Virus record (IMG/VR): IMGVR_UViG_3300033064_003894
Span: 62,001-126,000 of that record
Direction: 5' to 3' (one strand)
DNA from: a virus
Length of the DNA stretch: 64,000 nt
Part shown: one piece after another, positions 33,420 to 41,205 of the stretch
How the letters are laid out: every line of letters begins with the position of its first letter
How positions within the stretch are numbered: position 1 is the first letter of the stretch
Notes under the pieces: model-generated
Database searches by the model: none
What the model was told of the DNA's origin: nothing
What the model saw: the letters and a program-made list of their open reading frames with translations, nothing else
Made by a program: the position numbers and the translations under genes

Positions 33420-34801
33420 TGTGCGGATATTTTTCTTATGTCTTCAAAAGACTGATCTACAAGAAGCCTTCCGTTTTGGTAAACAGTAACAAGCTGTGCG
33501 TCCATGTCAGGGATGCCTTCTCTTCCGGTTTGGTATTTTCCTTGAACTTTGTAAAGCTCAAGACGTCCCTTTTTCGAGTTCTTGCTCTGGTCACTATGTG
33601 GGCGCTTGAAGACGTCGAAACCTTTACCATCACGCTCAGTGTAGCTTGCCTTAAAGGCGAACCTTTGAGTGTCACGATCAACCTTTTGAAGAAGTCCACC
33701 ACCCATCCCAAATGACCAGTTCTCAATAGCAAACCCTTTAAGCGTCATCTCTCTAATGAACTCACGTATGCTATCGAAATTCATTCCATCTCCTTGAATA
33801 ATCCTTATGTAAGGAGGAAGCACTTTATGGCCCGTTGGGTTTTTTGTGTACCCAAACTTATTCATGAGAGCTTCTACGATAAAGGTGTTCACTTCAGTGA
33901 TATGTCCGCTGTCAGGTCTAATTACAACACGACCGTCTCTAGCTTTCACTTGCTCAGCGAGCTCACCACACCAGAAGTCAGAAACAGCTTTCTTGATGTC
34001 CCACGAGTCAGAGACTATAGAGACAATACCTTTCGGGTAAACATTTAGCATGTTCTTGAAGGCCTCAAGCTCTCCGTGCTCACCCCAAGAGGTCATGGTC
34101 GAGTGTTCAGACGCTGGAACGCTGTATCCAGCTACCTGCTCTCCGTAGTAATCTTTTAGAAGCTTTAAGGCCGGAAGATTGTCAGTTCCACGAAAGTTCA
34201 CTAAGTGAGAAGCTCCTCCAATCCCTGCGGCTTCCATCGTAGTAGCGCCACGACATCCAAAGTCATGAAGCATAAACATTAGAGTATCCTCTATGTTTAC
34301 GCACCCAGTCGACTTCAATGCATCTCTAAGGATCTTTTTGATGTAGTACGACTGCGTTCCGACGGTAGAACTGTACCACGACTGCACCAGGAGAGTTTCC
34401 AGGAAGCTGGTAAGCCAGAAGCACTTAGGATCGGTATTCTCTACCGTCATAAGAACGTTGCTCTGTGGGATCACTGAGCCCTCTGGTACGGCCATTATTC
34501 TTACTGGAAGTTGTCCACCATGGTTTTTCAATATATGCTTCCAGCCTTTAATATTAAAATGTGAATCATCTCCGAAATGTCCCTTAGACATATCAGAAGC
34601 TTCTTGTATTTCAACTTCTGTTACTACTTGCCCAAGCATGTAACGTTTTAGAATATACTGTAGTCCAAAGAAAAGAGTGTTTGGGAACTTAGCTCCTTGC
34701 CTTGATTCGAAATAAGAGTAAATCTTTGTAGTACCATGAGGGTATTGTTTGTCGTGAGTAAGCTTATAGCTGTCACTAAACAGTATGATGTTGTCTTTCA
34801 T
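33416..34801 (-). CDS. nadV: Nicotinamide phosphoribosyltransferase
   Basis: 461 residues, the usual NAMPT length. NIILFSDSYKLTHDKQYP, TKIYSYFESRQGAKFP, HDFGCRGATTMEAAGIG, SVPASEHSTMTSWGE and VIRPDSGH are conserved NAMPT segments, including the phosphate-binding His/Asp/Arg sites. It makes NMN from nicotinamide and PRPP. Next to the NMNAT-Nudix gene, it completes a two-step NAD+ salvage route. Confidence 0.95.
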   Translation of the reverse strand: MKDNIILFSDSYKLTHDKQYPHGTTKIYSYFESRQGAKFPNTLFFGLQYILKRYMLGQVVTEVEIQEASDMSKGHFGDDSHFNIKGWKHILKNHGGQLPVRIMAVPEGSVIPQSNVLMTVENTDPKCFWLTSFLETLLVQSWYSSTVGTQSYYIKKILRDALKSTGCVNIEDTLMFMLHDFGCRGATTMEAAGIGGASHLVNFRGTDNLPALKLLKDYYGEQVAGYSVPASEHSTMTSWGEHGELEAFKNMLNVYPKGIVSIVSDSWDIKKAVSDFWCGELAEQVKARDGRVVIRPDSGHITEVNTFIVEALMNKFGYTKNPTGHKVLPPYIRIIQGDGMNFDSIREFIREMTLKGFAIENWSFGMGGGLLQKVDRDTQRFAFKASYTERDGKGFDVFKRPHSDQSKNSKKGRLELYKVQGKYQTGREGIPDMDAQLVTVYQNGRLLVDQSFEDIRKISAQ

Positions 34802-34806
34802 CGAAC

Positions 34807-35724
34807 TTATTGGCGTATGATTGAATTAAGCACAAGCTTAACTATTGGTTTATGCTGGTCTATAATCAAATTATCTAAATCCTCAAGCTTAAATAGTCCA
34901 GCATCGCAAATATCGTCATCGGCATACGGCTTTCCAAAAGAAAAATCAAATACAAAAACTGAAGACATTATTTTATCTTCCTCTTTCCTGTATCTCCAGT
35001 CTGTAGTTAAAAAGCTTCCAACATATCTTCCTGGAGGATGCACACCAATCCCTTTAACCTCTTCGCTTAGTTCTCTTGCGGCAGCGGATTCAAGGCTTTT
35101 ATCTGTAGGAGAAACGAATCCTCCCGGAAACCTCCATTTATCTTTAGGGTCTGTGTGTTTTTTGCAAAGAACAATGCTGTTATTATTCACATCAATTACT
35201 GCACAATCTACAGCTTGATACGCAACAGCATATCTTTGGAAAGAAGAATAAATAACGCCGCGTCTAAATTCAGAAGAAGATCTTACTTCATTAGAAACAA
35301 AATCTCTCATTTCTGTTCCAGAAATCTTGTAAGAATCCTCTAGCTCAACAACAGTGTGTTTCCCTTTGTAATGAGAAATGAAGCTATCCCTTGAACCGTA
35401 TAGAGTGACAGAAAGGTTCCCGCCAACTATTTCTCTAATCTTATTGTCAAGCTGATTGCTCCAGTCTTCATCAGATGGCATATCGATAACGTGTGAAACA
35501 TAAATGTTTGGATATTCATAAATAAGCATTTGCTGACGAGTTAGAAAATCTAGTGGATTTTGTCTTGTACCAAAAATATCAGGTGCTGACCCAATAAAAA
35601 TAACTACCTTTCTATGTCTTACAAGGGCAGAGTCAATGATTTCTTTATGTCCGTCATGTAGTTCATGTACTTGAAATCTTCCAATAATCACCCCTACGTC
35701 AGTTTTTGGAATTTTGACTTTCAT
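34807..35724 (-). CDS. Bifunctional NMN adenylyltransferase / Nudix hydrolase
   Basis: 305 residues. N-terminal adenylyltransferase: IGRFQVHELHDGHKEII (HDGH replaces HxGH) and YKISGTEMRDF. C-terminal Nudix domain: GGFVSP and AAARELSEEVKG match G-x5-E-x7-REUxEExGU. It converts NMN to NAD+ and probably cleaves an ADP-ribose-type nucleotide. It is 5 bp from nadV in the same operon. Confidence 0.9.
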   Translation of the reverse strand: MKVKIPKTDVGVIIGRFQVHELHDGHKEIIDSALVRHRKVVIFIGSAPDIFGTRQNPLDFLTRQQMLIYEYPNIYVSHVIDMPSDEDWSNQLDNKIREIVGGNLSVTLYGSRDSFISHYKGKHTVVELEDSYKISGTEMRDFVSNEVRSSSEFRRGVIYSSFQRYAVAYQAVDCAVIDVNNNSIVLCKKHTDPKDKWRFPGGFVSPTDKSLESAAARELSEEVKGIGVHPPGRYVGSFLTTDWRYRKEEDKIMSSVFVFDFSFGKPYADDDICDAGLFKLEDLDNLIIDQHKPIVKLVLNSIIRQ

Positions 35725-35726
35725 GA

Positions 35727-35945
35727 TTATCTATTTTTAATTAGTTTAGCAATCAAGATTGGCCAAAATATGACTAATATGATTTCTTTTCTCATTCCAG
35801 ACTCATATATTCTCTCTTCTTCTCCTTCATCATTAATAACTTTCTTTGTTACTCTGGAGTCCACATCAAATAAGAAATTGAGACTTACATTAAAAATCAT
35901 TCCTAGTGCAATATAAACAATCAAAATCAGAAGTAGGGTTGCCAT
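35727..35945 (-). CDS. Small two-span membrane protein
   Basis: 72 residues from ATG 35945; an in-frame ATG at 35996 adds a Pro/Thr-rich leader that looks untranslated. Two hydrophobic segments (TLLLILIVYIALGMIF and EIILVIFWPILIA) flank a charged loop. It precedes the NAD+ genes. The role is unknown. Confidence 0.5.
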   Translation of the reverse strand: MATLLLILIVYIALGMIFNVSLNFLFDVDSRVTKKVINDEGEEERIYESGMRKEIILVIFWPILIAKLIKNR

Positions 35946-35999
35946 TTTGTATGGGTTGGTATTGGTTGGTATTGGCACACGGTTAAGTACGCCCAATGC

Positions 36000-36626
36000 T
36001 CAGACAGACCGAATAATCTCTTCAGCGTATTTGGTCTTAATTGCCAGCTTGCTTTTCTCTACCCACATATGCTCAATTTCCTCGTATTCCACCAAGAACC
36101 AGTTGGTACCAATGTAACTAAGGTAAAGACGGTCTCTGTTGAGTGCGTAAGAAGTTACTGGATCCTTCTCAGGCTTTTTACGATTCTTGCATCGAAGGTT
36201 GCCGTAGTAGTCGATATCGGGACATTCAAGAAGAATGCCTTCTTCGTCCGTGTAGAAGCTAGATCGGTAAAAAGCCCTTTTACCATTAATAATACGGTAG
36301 TTCACGTATCTCTTAACGTGCTCCCTAAGATGAAAGCCACGAATGCTTCGGTTGCTGCAGGATTCGCAAATTTCCTTCCAAACATCATCCCACTTCCTTC
36401 CACAGTTATTTTCCAAGAACCTGTAAAGAGGCGTGAGTCTGTCTGCCATACCTTTTTTGGAACTCAAGCCGCATGAGTAAGGAAAACGCATGCCTTCTTT
36501 GGTGAAGTTGAATGCATCTTCGTCGTAATCCACAGAACGAATTTTCTTTCTGCGAACCATTTTGTACCCGCCGTATCCGTAGACGCGGCCAGTATCGATG
36601 ATCACGTGTTTCATGTCTTGTCTCAT
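36000..36626 (-). CDS. Unknown 208-aa protein of a widespread hypothetical family
   Basis: The core PLYRFLENNCGRKWDDVWKE followed by ICESCSNRSIRGFHLREHV recalls a hypothetical family I associate with Planctomycetes and Bacteroidetes genomes (memory only, not checked). The C-terminus has Cys and acidic residues and could bind metal. A 5-codon open frame with a strong ribosome site precedes it. Confidence 0.5.
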   Translation of the reverse strand: MRQDMKHVIIDTGRVYGYGGYKMVRRKKIRSVDYDEDAFNFTKEGMRFPYSCGLSSKKGMADRLTPLYRFLENNCGRKWDDVWKEICESCSNRSIRGFHLREHVKRYVNYRIINGKRAFYRSSFYTDEEGILLECPDIDYYGNLRCKNRKKPEKDPVTSYALNRDRLYLSYIGTNWFLVEYEEIEHMWVEKSKLAIKTKYAEEIIRSV

Positions 36627-36632
36627 GTTACC

Positions 36633-36662
36633 TCAAATTACTGTAATCATGTGTACCTCCTT
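36633..36662 (-). promoter_or_regulatory. Possible leader peptide (MITVI) before the 208-aa gene
   Basis: A strong Shine-Dalgarno (AAAGGAGGT) is followed by ATG and five codons then TGA, ending 7 nt before the ATG at 36626. It could couple translation or sense something, or be chance. Confidence 0.3.
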
Positions 36663-36682
36663 TGTTTGAGTTAATGGAAAGC

Positions 36683-36711
36683 GGGACGGATTTTGTTCCA
36701 GGCTCCGTCCC
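36683..36711. other. GC-rich hairpin upstream of the 208-aa gene
   Basis: GGGACGGA and TCCGTCCC form an 8-bp stem with a 13-nt loop. On the plus strand TATTTT follows, so it could be a weak plus-strand terminator, but no plus-strand gene ends here. Confidence 0.4.
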
Positions 36712-36795
36712 TATTTTACCTTCTTCTTGACCAGCACTAAAATTGACTGAGAGATTGGTGGGGGAGGTGGGACTTGAACCCACGACCAACGAATT

Positions 36796-37245
36796 CACAT
36801 TTGTGTTGGTTTCCCAACTCTGTGGACTATTTCACACCCGTCGACTTTACGTTACGGGCCGGGTTGTTATTTCCGGTAATTAAGAAGACTGTACTTCTCC
36901 GGTAGTCTCTGAACCTTCAAGCGGTGTACCGCAAGATTGGCTGCAGATTGCCATTTCCGATAAGTTATAAGAAGTCATCCATTTTTTTATGGCTGCATGA
37001 CTTACTCCAAACATTTTCCCAACTTTGTTGAACGAGTTTTCATTAAGAAGATTTGTAAGTTCCTCTCTTGATGGACGATCAACTTTTCTGGAATGTATCC
37101 TGTAGCACTGAACGGAGCAGAACTCTCTCTGTCTTCGCTGCAATGTAGACCCACAGTGACACCTTTCTGTTACCTTATCGACTTTAGGTTTCCTGCAATT
37201 AAACCCGATCCCAACGGATCTTTCGAGTCCATTGGCACCTAGCTG
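36796..37245 (-). mobile_element. Group I intron in tRNA(CAT)
   Basis: 450 nt. Core elements are readable: P (AATTGCAGGAAACC, 37187-37200), Q (AATCTGCAGCCAATC, 36935-36949), R (GGTTCAGAGACTACC, 36901-36915) and S (AAATAGTCC, 36824-36832); GACTA of R pairs with TAGTC of S (P7). The exon ends in T and the intron ends in G, as group I splicing needs. The open frame at 36880-37143 lies between P and R and includes Q. Confidence 0.85.
36880..37143 (-). CDS. Intron-encoded Zn/HTH protein, likely homing-nuclease remnant
   Basis: 87 residues from a TTG. REFCSVQCYRIHSRK continues a zinc knuckle whose first pair (CHCG) lies in frame just upstream, and EELTNLLNENSF to KMFGVSHAAIKKWM is a helix-turn-helix as in HNH homing endonucleases. 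No HNH catalytic motif and no in-frame ATG are seen, so it may be a decayed nuclease or start at a non-AUG codon further upstream. The frame ends inside the intron core. Confidence 0.5.
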   Translation of the reverse strand: MQRRQREFCSVQCYRIHSRKVDRPSREELTNLLNENSFNKVGKMFGVSHAAIKKWMTSYNLSEMAICSQSCGTPLEGSETTGEVQSS

Positions 37246-37407
37246 ATGAGTTCGCTGCTCTAAACCAACTGAGCTACACCCCCATTTTTATTTAAGGGAA
37301 TGGCACGGGGTTTATCCGTAATTATTAGCCTACTTGGTTTGATTTTTCTAGAATATTACAAACGGTTCGCTATCTAACTGATTATCTAGTAATCACGCAT
37401 TCTTTTT

Positions 37408-37485
37408 TGGTACTCACATGTGGATTTGAACCACAGACATCCACCTTATCAGGATGGCGCTCTTACCGGGCTGAGCTATGTGAGT
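37408..37485 (-). tRNA. tRNA-Ile(GAT)
   Basis: Acceptor ACTCACA/TGTGAGT, D-arm GCTC/GAGC, anticodon loop CTGATAA, T-arm TGTGG/CCACA, CCA encoded. Confidence 0.85.
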
Positions 37486-37496
37486 TTGTTTTAAAA

Positions 37497-37607
37497 TCTT
37501 GCTATAGGATCTCTACAAGTGTCACAACATCCCCTCACCGACCCAGTTCCGGAACTAATCGTTTAGTTGGGTATGATTCTATTACCTGAGTCTCCTCTAT
37601 AGCAAGA
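37497..37607 (-). ncRNA. 111-nt element closed by an 11-bp stem
   Basis: TCTTGCTATAG and CTATAGCAAGA form perfect ends. Inside are ACTAA-ACGA-TTAGT and the palindrome AGTTCCGGAACT. A TATAAT-bearing palindrome (37618-37635) lies just upstream on the minus strand, and TTTTAAA follows the stem. It has no T-arm, so it is not a tRNA. Possibly a small RNA expressed with the tRNAs. Confidence 0.4.
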
Positions 37608-37617
37608 CTGCTCTGGA

Positions 37618-37635
37618 GCTGTATTATAATACAGC
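37618..37635. promoter_or_regulatory. Palindrome containing TATAAT
   Basis: GCTGTATTATAATACAGC is a perfect 18-nt palindrome upstream of the 111-nt element. It can be a promoter -10 (TATAAT) under operator control or a hairpin. Confidence 0.3.
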
Positions 37636-37642
37636 AATTGAT

Positions 37643-37718
37643 TGGTACCCTCTGCGGGAATTGAACCCAGCATCAGCTCCTTGAAAGGGAGCTATCCTGA
37701 CCGTTAGAAGAAGAGGGC
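37643..37718 (-). tRNA. tRNA-Glu(TTC)
   Basis: Acceptor GCCCTCT/AGAGGGT, anticodon stem GCTCC/GGAGC with loop CTTTCAA, T-arm CTGGG/CCCGC-like, CCA encoded. Confidence 0.85.
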
Positions 37719-37722
37719 ATTG

Positions 37723-37796
37723 CGTCCCCAGCATGAGTCGAACATGCGACCTACGATTTAGGAAACCGTCGCTCTATCCAACTGAGCTATGAGGAC
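37723..37796 (-). tRNA. tRNA-Arg(CCT)
   Basis: Acceptor GTCCTCA/TGGGGAC, D-arm GCTC/GAGC, anticodon loop TTCCTAA, T-arm GCATG/CATGC. CCA is not encoded. Confidence 0.85.
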
Positions 37797-37806
37797 ATTT
37801 AATTAG

Positions 37807-37879
37807 TGAGACCAGCAGGGATCGAACCTGCGACATTCTGGTTAAGAGCCAGATACTCTACCAACTGAGTTATGGTCCC
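37807..37879 (-). tRNA. tRNA-Lys(CTT)
   Basis: Acceptor GGGACCA/TGGTCTC, D-arm ACTC/GAGT, anticodon stem TCTGG/CCAGA with loop CTCTTAA, T-arm GCAGG/CCTGC. CCA is not encoded. Confidence 0.85.
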
Positions 37880-37881
37880 TG

Positions 37882-37955
37882 TACTATCGGCTGGACTCGA
37901 ACCAGCAACCTTTCGCATATGAAACGAATGCTCTATCCGGTTGAGCTACGATAGC
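37882..37955 (-). tRNA. tRNA-Met(CAT), elongator type
   Basis: Acceptor GCTATCG/CGATAGT, anticodon stem TTCGT/GCGAA with loop TTCATAT, T-arm GCTGG/CCAGC. It lacks initiator features. It is the second CAT-anticodon tRNA besides the intron-containing one, so one of the two may be Ile2. Confidence 0.8.
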
Positions 37956-37989
37956 GTACTGTTAAAACTAACAGAAATGTAGTTGAGGA

Positions 37990-38009
37990 GGAGGCAGTTT
38001 AATGCCTCC
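37990..38009 (-). other. Hairpin after the 84-aa gene
   Basis: GGAGGCA and TGCCTCC with a 6-nt loop lie just past the stop of the gene ending at 38019. There is no T-run, so it may stabilise mRNA ends or mark tRNA processing. Confidence 0.35.
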
Positions 38010-38018
38010 CCCTATCAA

Positions 38019-38273
38019 CTAGGCGTATCCATGTTCCTTCATGGAAGCAAGTACGCCTTCTAGCGATTCGTCAATCATTTCGATCATCTCTTCAATGTCT
38101 TGATTGCAAAGATCAGAGTAAAGAACCCAAAGCGCTGAACCCTTAAGGTTGCTATCATGCAAAGTCTCAATCAGATCTTCTCTTTCGTGCCTTAAAAGTT
38201 GTGCTATTACTGTTATTGCACCAGGGTTACCAAGAGAGATGTCATAGAGCTCATTTTCCGAGTATCCACTCAC
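38019..38273 (-). CDS. Unknown 84-aa helical protein
   Basis: GTG start overlapping the previous stop (GTGA), coupled to the secreted protein upstream. All-helical and acidic (HEREDLIETLHDSNLKG). No motif recognised. Phage proteins beginning with a similar ENELYDISLGNPGA pattern come to mind, but this is unchecked. Confidence 0.5.
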   Translation of the reverse strand: MSGYSENELYDISLGNPGAITVIAQLLRHEREDLIETLHDSNLKGSALWVLYSDLCNQDIEEMIEMIDESLEGVLASMKEHGYA

Positions 38274-39049
38274 TGAGGCCCGAATCGCTCGATTCCAATA
38301 CCGGCGTTGTAATCTACAGACTGTATTGAGTAGCTATCTACGTACGATTGGCTCAAGAACGTAACCCCTGTTGGATCCCAAGTAACATTCTCTCCTCGTG
38401 CCCTAGCAATGCTGGTGAGTTGTGCGTATACGACATTACGTGATGATCCTATCATGATTCTAACACGGTACTCATTATCCATTACGCTAATCTTAATGAA
38501 GTCACGTCCGCCTCCAGCAGCGACTCCTGACGGTTCATCAGTAAGGTAGAATCGAATTCCACAGTTGTATGGTGCCATGCTTGGTGCAGACATGAACGAT
38601 ACAGAAGAAGGATCTTCATTAATTAAAGAACCGTGCTCAGAGATTTTAGTGTCTTCGCATGAAGTGTCATACGTTATATCCATTCGAATCTTCCAGATGT
38701 TTGAATCGTATGCCTGGAATGTGGCAGTTCGACCGAAGGCGTTTCCTTTGATTTTTCCTTTGAGCTCTGCCTTGCTCTCGACGTAAGCGTTCACTAGAAT
38801 AACGTTCTGCTCAGCCTTCCAAGCACCATCTTTTCCTTCAGGAACAATAACGATGATTGAATCACCGCCAAGAGTCTGTTTGTCTTTTGTTACGGCAGAC
38901 CACGTGATCTTGTACGTGCCAGCCTTTTTCGGATCTCCATGTATGGCGGTAGTTGCTCCACCCAACGTTTTGTCTTTTTCTTGTGCTGTCGCCTGAGACG
39001 AGAACATCGTCGCGGCAAAGGTAAGAAGTAAGAAGTAGTACTTTTTCAT
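38270..39049 (-). CDS. Secreted protein with signal peptide
   Basis: 259 residues; MKKYYFLLLTFAATMFSSQA is a Sec signal with likely cleavage after ATAQ. The mature part is beta-rich with two Cys (CEDTK, CGIRF) that could form a disulfide. No family recognised. It may act in the periplasm or at the cell surface, or be lipid-free cargo. It lies between tRNA clusters. Confidence 0.6.
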   Translation of the reverse strand: MKKYYFLLLTFAATMFSSQATAQEKDKTLGGATTAIHGDPKKAGTYKITWSAVTKDKQTLGGDSIIVIVPEGKDGAWKAEQNVILVNAYVESKAELKGKIKGNAFGRTATFQAYDSNIWKIRMDITYDTSCEDTKISEHGSLINEDPSSVSFMSAPSMAPYNCGIRFYLTDEPSGVAAGGGRDFIKISVMDNEYRVRIMIGSSRNVVYAQLTSIARARGENVTWDPTGVTFLSQSYVDSYSIQSVDYNAGIGIERFGPQ

Positions 39050-39108
39050 GTGGTTTCCCTATGGTTACGTAAAGCGAAATGCCTTACGTGTTCATCTAAA
39101 AGATGAAG

Positions 39109-39185
39109 TGGCTCCACGGATCGGACTCGAACCGACGACCATCTGATTAACAGTCAGACGCTCTGACCAACTGAGCTACCGTGGA
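39109..39185 (-). tRNA. tRNA-Asn(GTT)
   Basis: Acceptor TCCACGG/CCGTGGA, D-arm GCTC/GAGC, anticodon stem TCTGA/TCAGA with loop CTGTTAA, T-arm GTCGG/CCGAT, CCA encoded. Confidence 0.9.
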
Positions 39186-39230
39186 AATTCCATCTACGTA
39201 TTTATTCCATAAAAATCATAAAAATATAAT

Positions 39231-39307
39231 TGGTAGGCGTTGAGGGACTCGAACCCACGACATCCTCCATGTAAAGGAGGTACTCTAACCGACTGAGCTA
39301 AACGCCT
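39231..39307 (-). tRNA. tRNA-Val(TAC)
   Basis: Acceptor AGGCGTT/AACGCCT, anticodon stem CCTCC/GGAGG with loop TTTACAT, T-arm GTGGG/CCCTC, CCA encoded. Confidence 0.9.
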
Positions 39308-39337
39308 AATGTTATTTCTTTTTTTTACTTTCTTTTT

Positions 39338-39760
39338 TTATTTATTAGTCGAATTTATCATTTCCATTACACTGAAACTTCCATGTCTTGTTATTTTGTC
39401 TTCCGGAACTCTATGATAACTACCGACATATAGAGAATATGATGCGGAAGAGTTACAAGAAGAATAGAAATACTTACCAAGGCAGTCTTTCTTTTGATCT
39501 ATTCTGCGCTGCATTTGGTTAGGAAGTATAATACAAAAAGAGCTAAATTGCTCTAAGTTTTTCCTTATAAATATCTCTGGACTGTATGTACAACAAAATC
39601 CATCAAACTCGACACCTTCAACGTCAACAGGCTCAGTTCCTAATGTAAATACCTTGACTGAACTGCTCCTGCACGAAGACAAGTCTTTAATGAACTTATT
39701 TTCGACAGACACTAAAGGAGTGAAGAGTACAAACGAATGTATAACTATAGCTGTCTTCAT
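39338..39760 (-). CDS. Unknown 140-aa protein
   Basis: Short hydrophobic strands and a Cys-rich middle; no motif recognised. The ATG has TATAAG 5 nt upstream and no Shine-Dalgarno. It could be a small Rossmann-like protein, but the evidence is thin. Confidence 0.45.
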   Translation of the reverse strand: MKTAIVIHSFVLFTPLVSVENKFIKDLSSCRSSSVKVFTLGTEPVDVEGVEFDGFCCTYSPEIFIRKNLEQFSSFCIILPNQMQRRIDQKKDCLGKYFYSSCNSSASYSLYVGSYHRVPEDKITRHGSFSVMEMINSTNK

Positions 39761-39765
39761 ATGGT

Positions 39766-39771
39766 CTTATA
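39766..39771 (-). promoter_or_regulatory. -10 box TATAAG
   Basis: Part of GGTATAAG, ending 5 nt before the ATG at 39760; consistent with a leaderless transcript. Confidence 0.4.
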
Positions 39772-39783
39772 CCAAGCATTCAG

Positions 39784-41169
39784 TTAGTTTTCAAAGCCGA
39801 CAAAAGACGGTTGCCAGAAATTCCCCTTATCTTTGAATGCTTTAACTGCGGACAAGTAGGCTGATTTGCCTATATATTTATTCTTATTTTTAAAGATTTC
39901 TTCTCTTTGAGATCTTGAGAATCCAGTACCAACACGACCGATGACCTCTCCATCTGGAGACAAAGAGTATTCTAAAGATCCCATACTTCCTTTTGGTTTC
40001 CCATGCTTATCGATCTCCTCAATAATACCCCTAACATACACAGGGTACTCATCTCTAAACTTAAGCTTCATAGGAGTCTTCTTTCCTTCCTCATGCACTA
40101 TAATGCCCTCATGAGTTTGCCCATGTTGTTTATTTTTAATAGAAGAGTACAGAGCCCTCTTTTGCTCTTCTGTGTATGCGAATTCAGGAAGCTCTAATTG
40201 TGGCATTTTCTTCACTAGATCTTGAAGTATCGCAATCCTTCCCTTAAAGCTAGAGGCTAATGCTCCGCCGTCCATATTATAAACATCAAATGGAGACATC
40301 TTTAGTGATCCAAGTTCTTGCTGCTTAGACCGGCTCTTCATTACGCTGGAGTTTAGAATCCCGCCTATTTGATGTAGCTCTAGCGGAGCACCTTTTTTGT
40401 CTTTACCCCAAATCTCTCCACGTACGATCATCTTCTTTACATCTTTAGGTACCTTAGTCCTATAAAGATCTTCAAGCTTATGTGTATGTTCAATCAGTCC
40501 AGACTTAGCCCTTGCAGGATCTCTATATGAGAAAAGCCTTGGATGCTTACCAGGGTCAAGCACCATTAAATTGTGCGCGCCGTCAATTTTAGAAGAAAAA
40601 ATCTGCCTTGGATTGTTAAATTCAACATCATCTATAAGTTTATATTTTGGCTTTACATTAGAAATATTATATTTATCTTTAGTTGGAGTAATGTTTTTCA
40701 GGTACCACCCCTTATCATATCTCTTATCTTTTACTAGTATGAATTCTTCTGGGTACTTTTCATTATAAAGATTGAATCGTATATGGTTATCACCTGATCT
40801 TAAAATCTCAACATCAGAATCTATGACCTTCTTAATCTTTTCTCCGTCCCTTGTCTTTCCGTAAGTTGACCGTATTTCTCCTTCATAATTCATATATTCT
40901 TTTGTATGCGTTGGTTGCCTGAATACAATAATTCCAGGATCTCCAGGCTTCGGCATTTCTTTTTTAGTTGCCCAGCTGTGAGCAACGCCTGTATCAGGGT
41001 CTAACAGTCTAAGATCATAGTGGTCTCCAGCTCTTTTGGCTGGGTGTTTTTGTAATACAAACCGTGACATTTTAGGTATATCTGTCACGGAGACAGGGTC
41101 AAAATTTTTCCTGTCAGGAAGACCAGGAATGTCAGCATACTTAAACAAGTAGTCACCAAGCCTTGACAC
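39784..41169 (-). CDS. ATP-dependent DNA ligase with N-terminal LigD-type phosphoesterase
   Basis: 461 residues. The first 130 match the LigD 3'-phosphoesterase domain: RFVLQKHPAKRAGDHYDLRL and AHSWATKKEMPKPG. The ligase core follows: FSSKIDGAHNLM (adenylated Lys, motif I), IVRGEIWGKD (motif III), THEGIIVHEE and PMKLKFRDEY (motifs IV-V), then GRVGTGFSRSQREEIF. It would trim 3' ends and seal breaks. GTG start with TAAAAT 6 nt upstream. Confidence 0.8.
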   Translation of the reverse strand: MSRLGDYLFKYADIPGLPDRKNFDPVSVTDIPKMSRFVLQKHPAKRAGDHYDLRLLDPDTGVAHSWATKKEMPKPGDPGIIVFRQPTHTKEYMNYEGEIRSTYGKTRDGEKIKKVIDSDVEILRSGDNHIRFNLYNEKYPEEFILVKDKRYDKGWYLKNITPTKDKYNISNVKPKYKLIDDVEFNNPRQIFSSKIDGAHNLMVLDPGKHPRLFSYRDPARAKSGLIEHTHKLEDLYRTKVPKDVKKMIVRGEIWGKDKKGAPLELHQIGGILNSSVMKSRSKQQELGSLKMSPFDVYNMDGGALASSFKGRIAILQDLVKKMPQLELPEFAYTEEQKRALYSSIKNKQHGQTHEGIIVHEEGKKTPMKLKFRDEYPVYVRGIIEEIDKHGKPKGSMGSLEYSLSPDGEVIGRVGTGFSRSQREEIFKNKNKYIGKSAYLSAVKAFKDKGNFWQPSFVGFEN

Positions 41170-41175
41170 TTATGC

Positions 41176-41181
41176 ATTTTA
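41176..41181 (-). promoter_or_regulatory. -10 box TAAAAT of the ligase gene
   Basis: GATAAAAT ends 6 nt before the GTG, with no Shine-Dalgarno. Confidence 0.4.
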
Positions 41182-41205
41182 TCATAAAAACCATAAAAAA
41201 ATAAT

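Larger units (their letters stand above)
36756..37283 (-). tRNA. tRNA(CAT), Met or Ile2, interrupted by a group I intron
   Basis: The 5' exon (37246-37283) holds acceptor GGGGGTG, D-arm GCTC/GAGC, anticodon 5' stem GCGAA and loop CTCAT. The 3' exon (36756-36795) starts AATTCGT, completing loop and stem, then T-arm GTGGG/CCCAC, acceptor CTCCCCC and ACCA. Joined, they give a normal 78-nt tRNA with one T-T mismatch in the acceptor. The break is after anticodon position 36. Confidence 0.85.

Noticed and set aside
36756-36839. Degenerate tRNA-His-like gene
   Set aside because: The apparent tRNA with a 14-16 nt anticodon loop is the 3' half of the intron-split CAT tRNA plus intron end.
37407-37589. 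Open frame of 60 codons
   Set aside because: It covers a tRNA and the 111-nt element; not coding.
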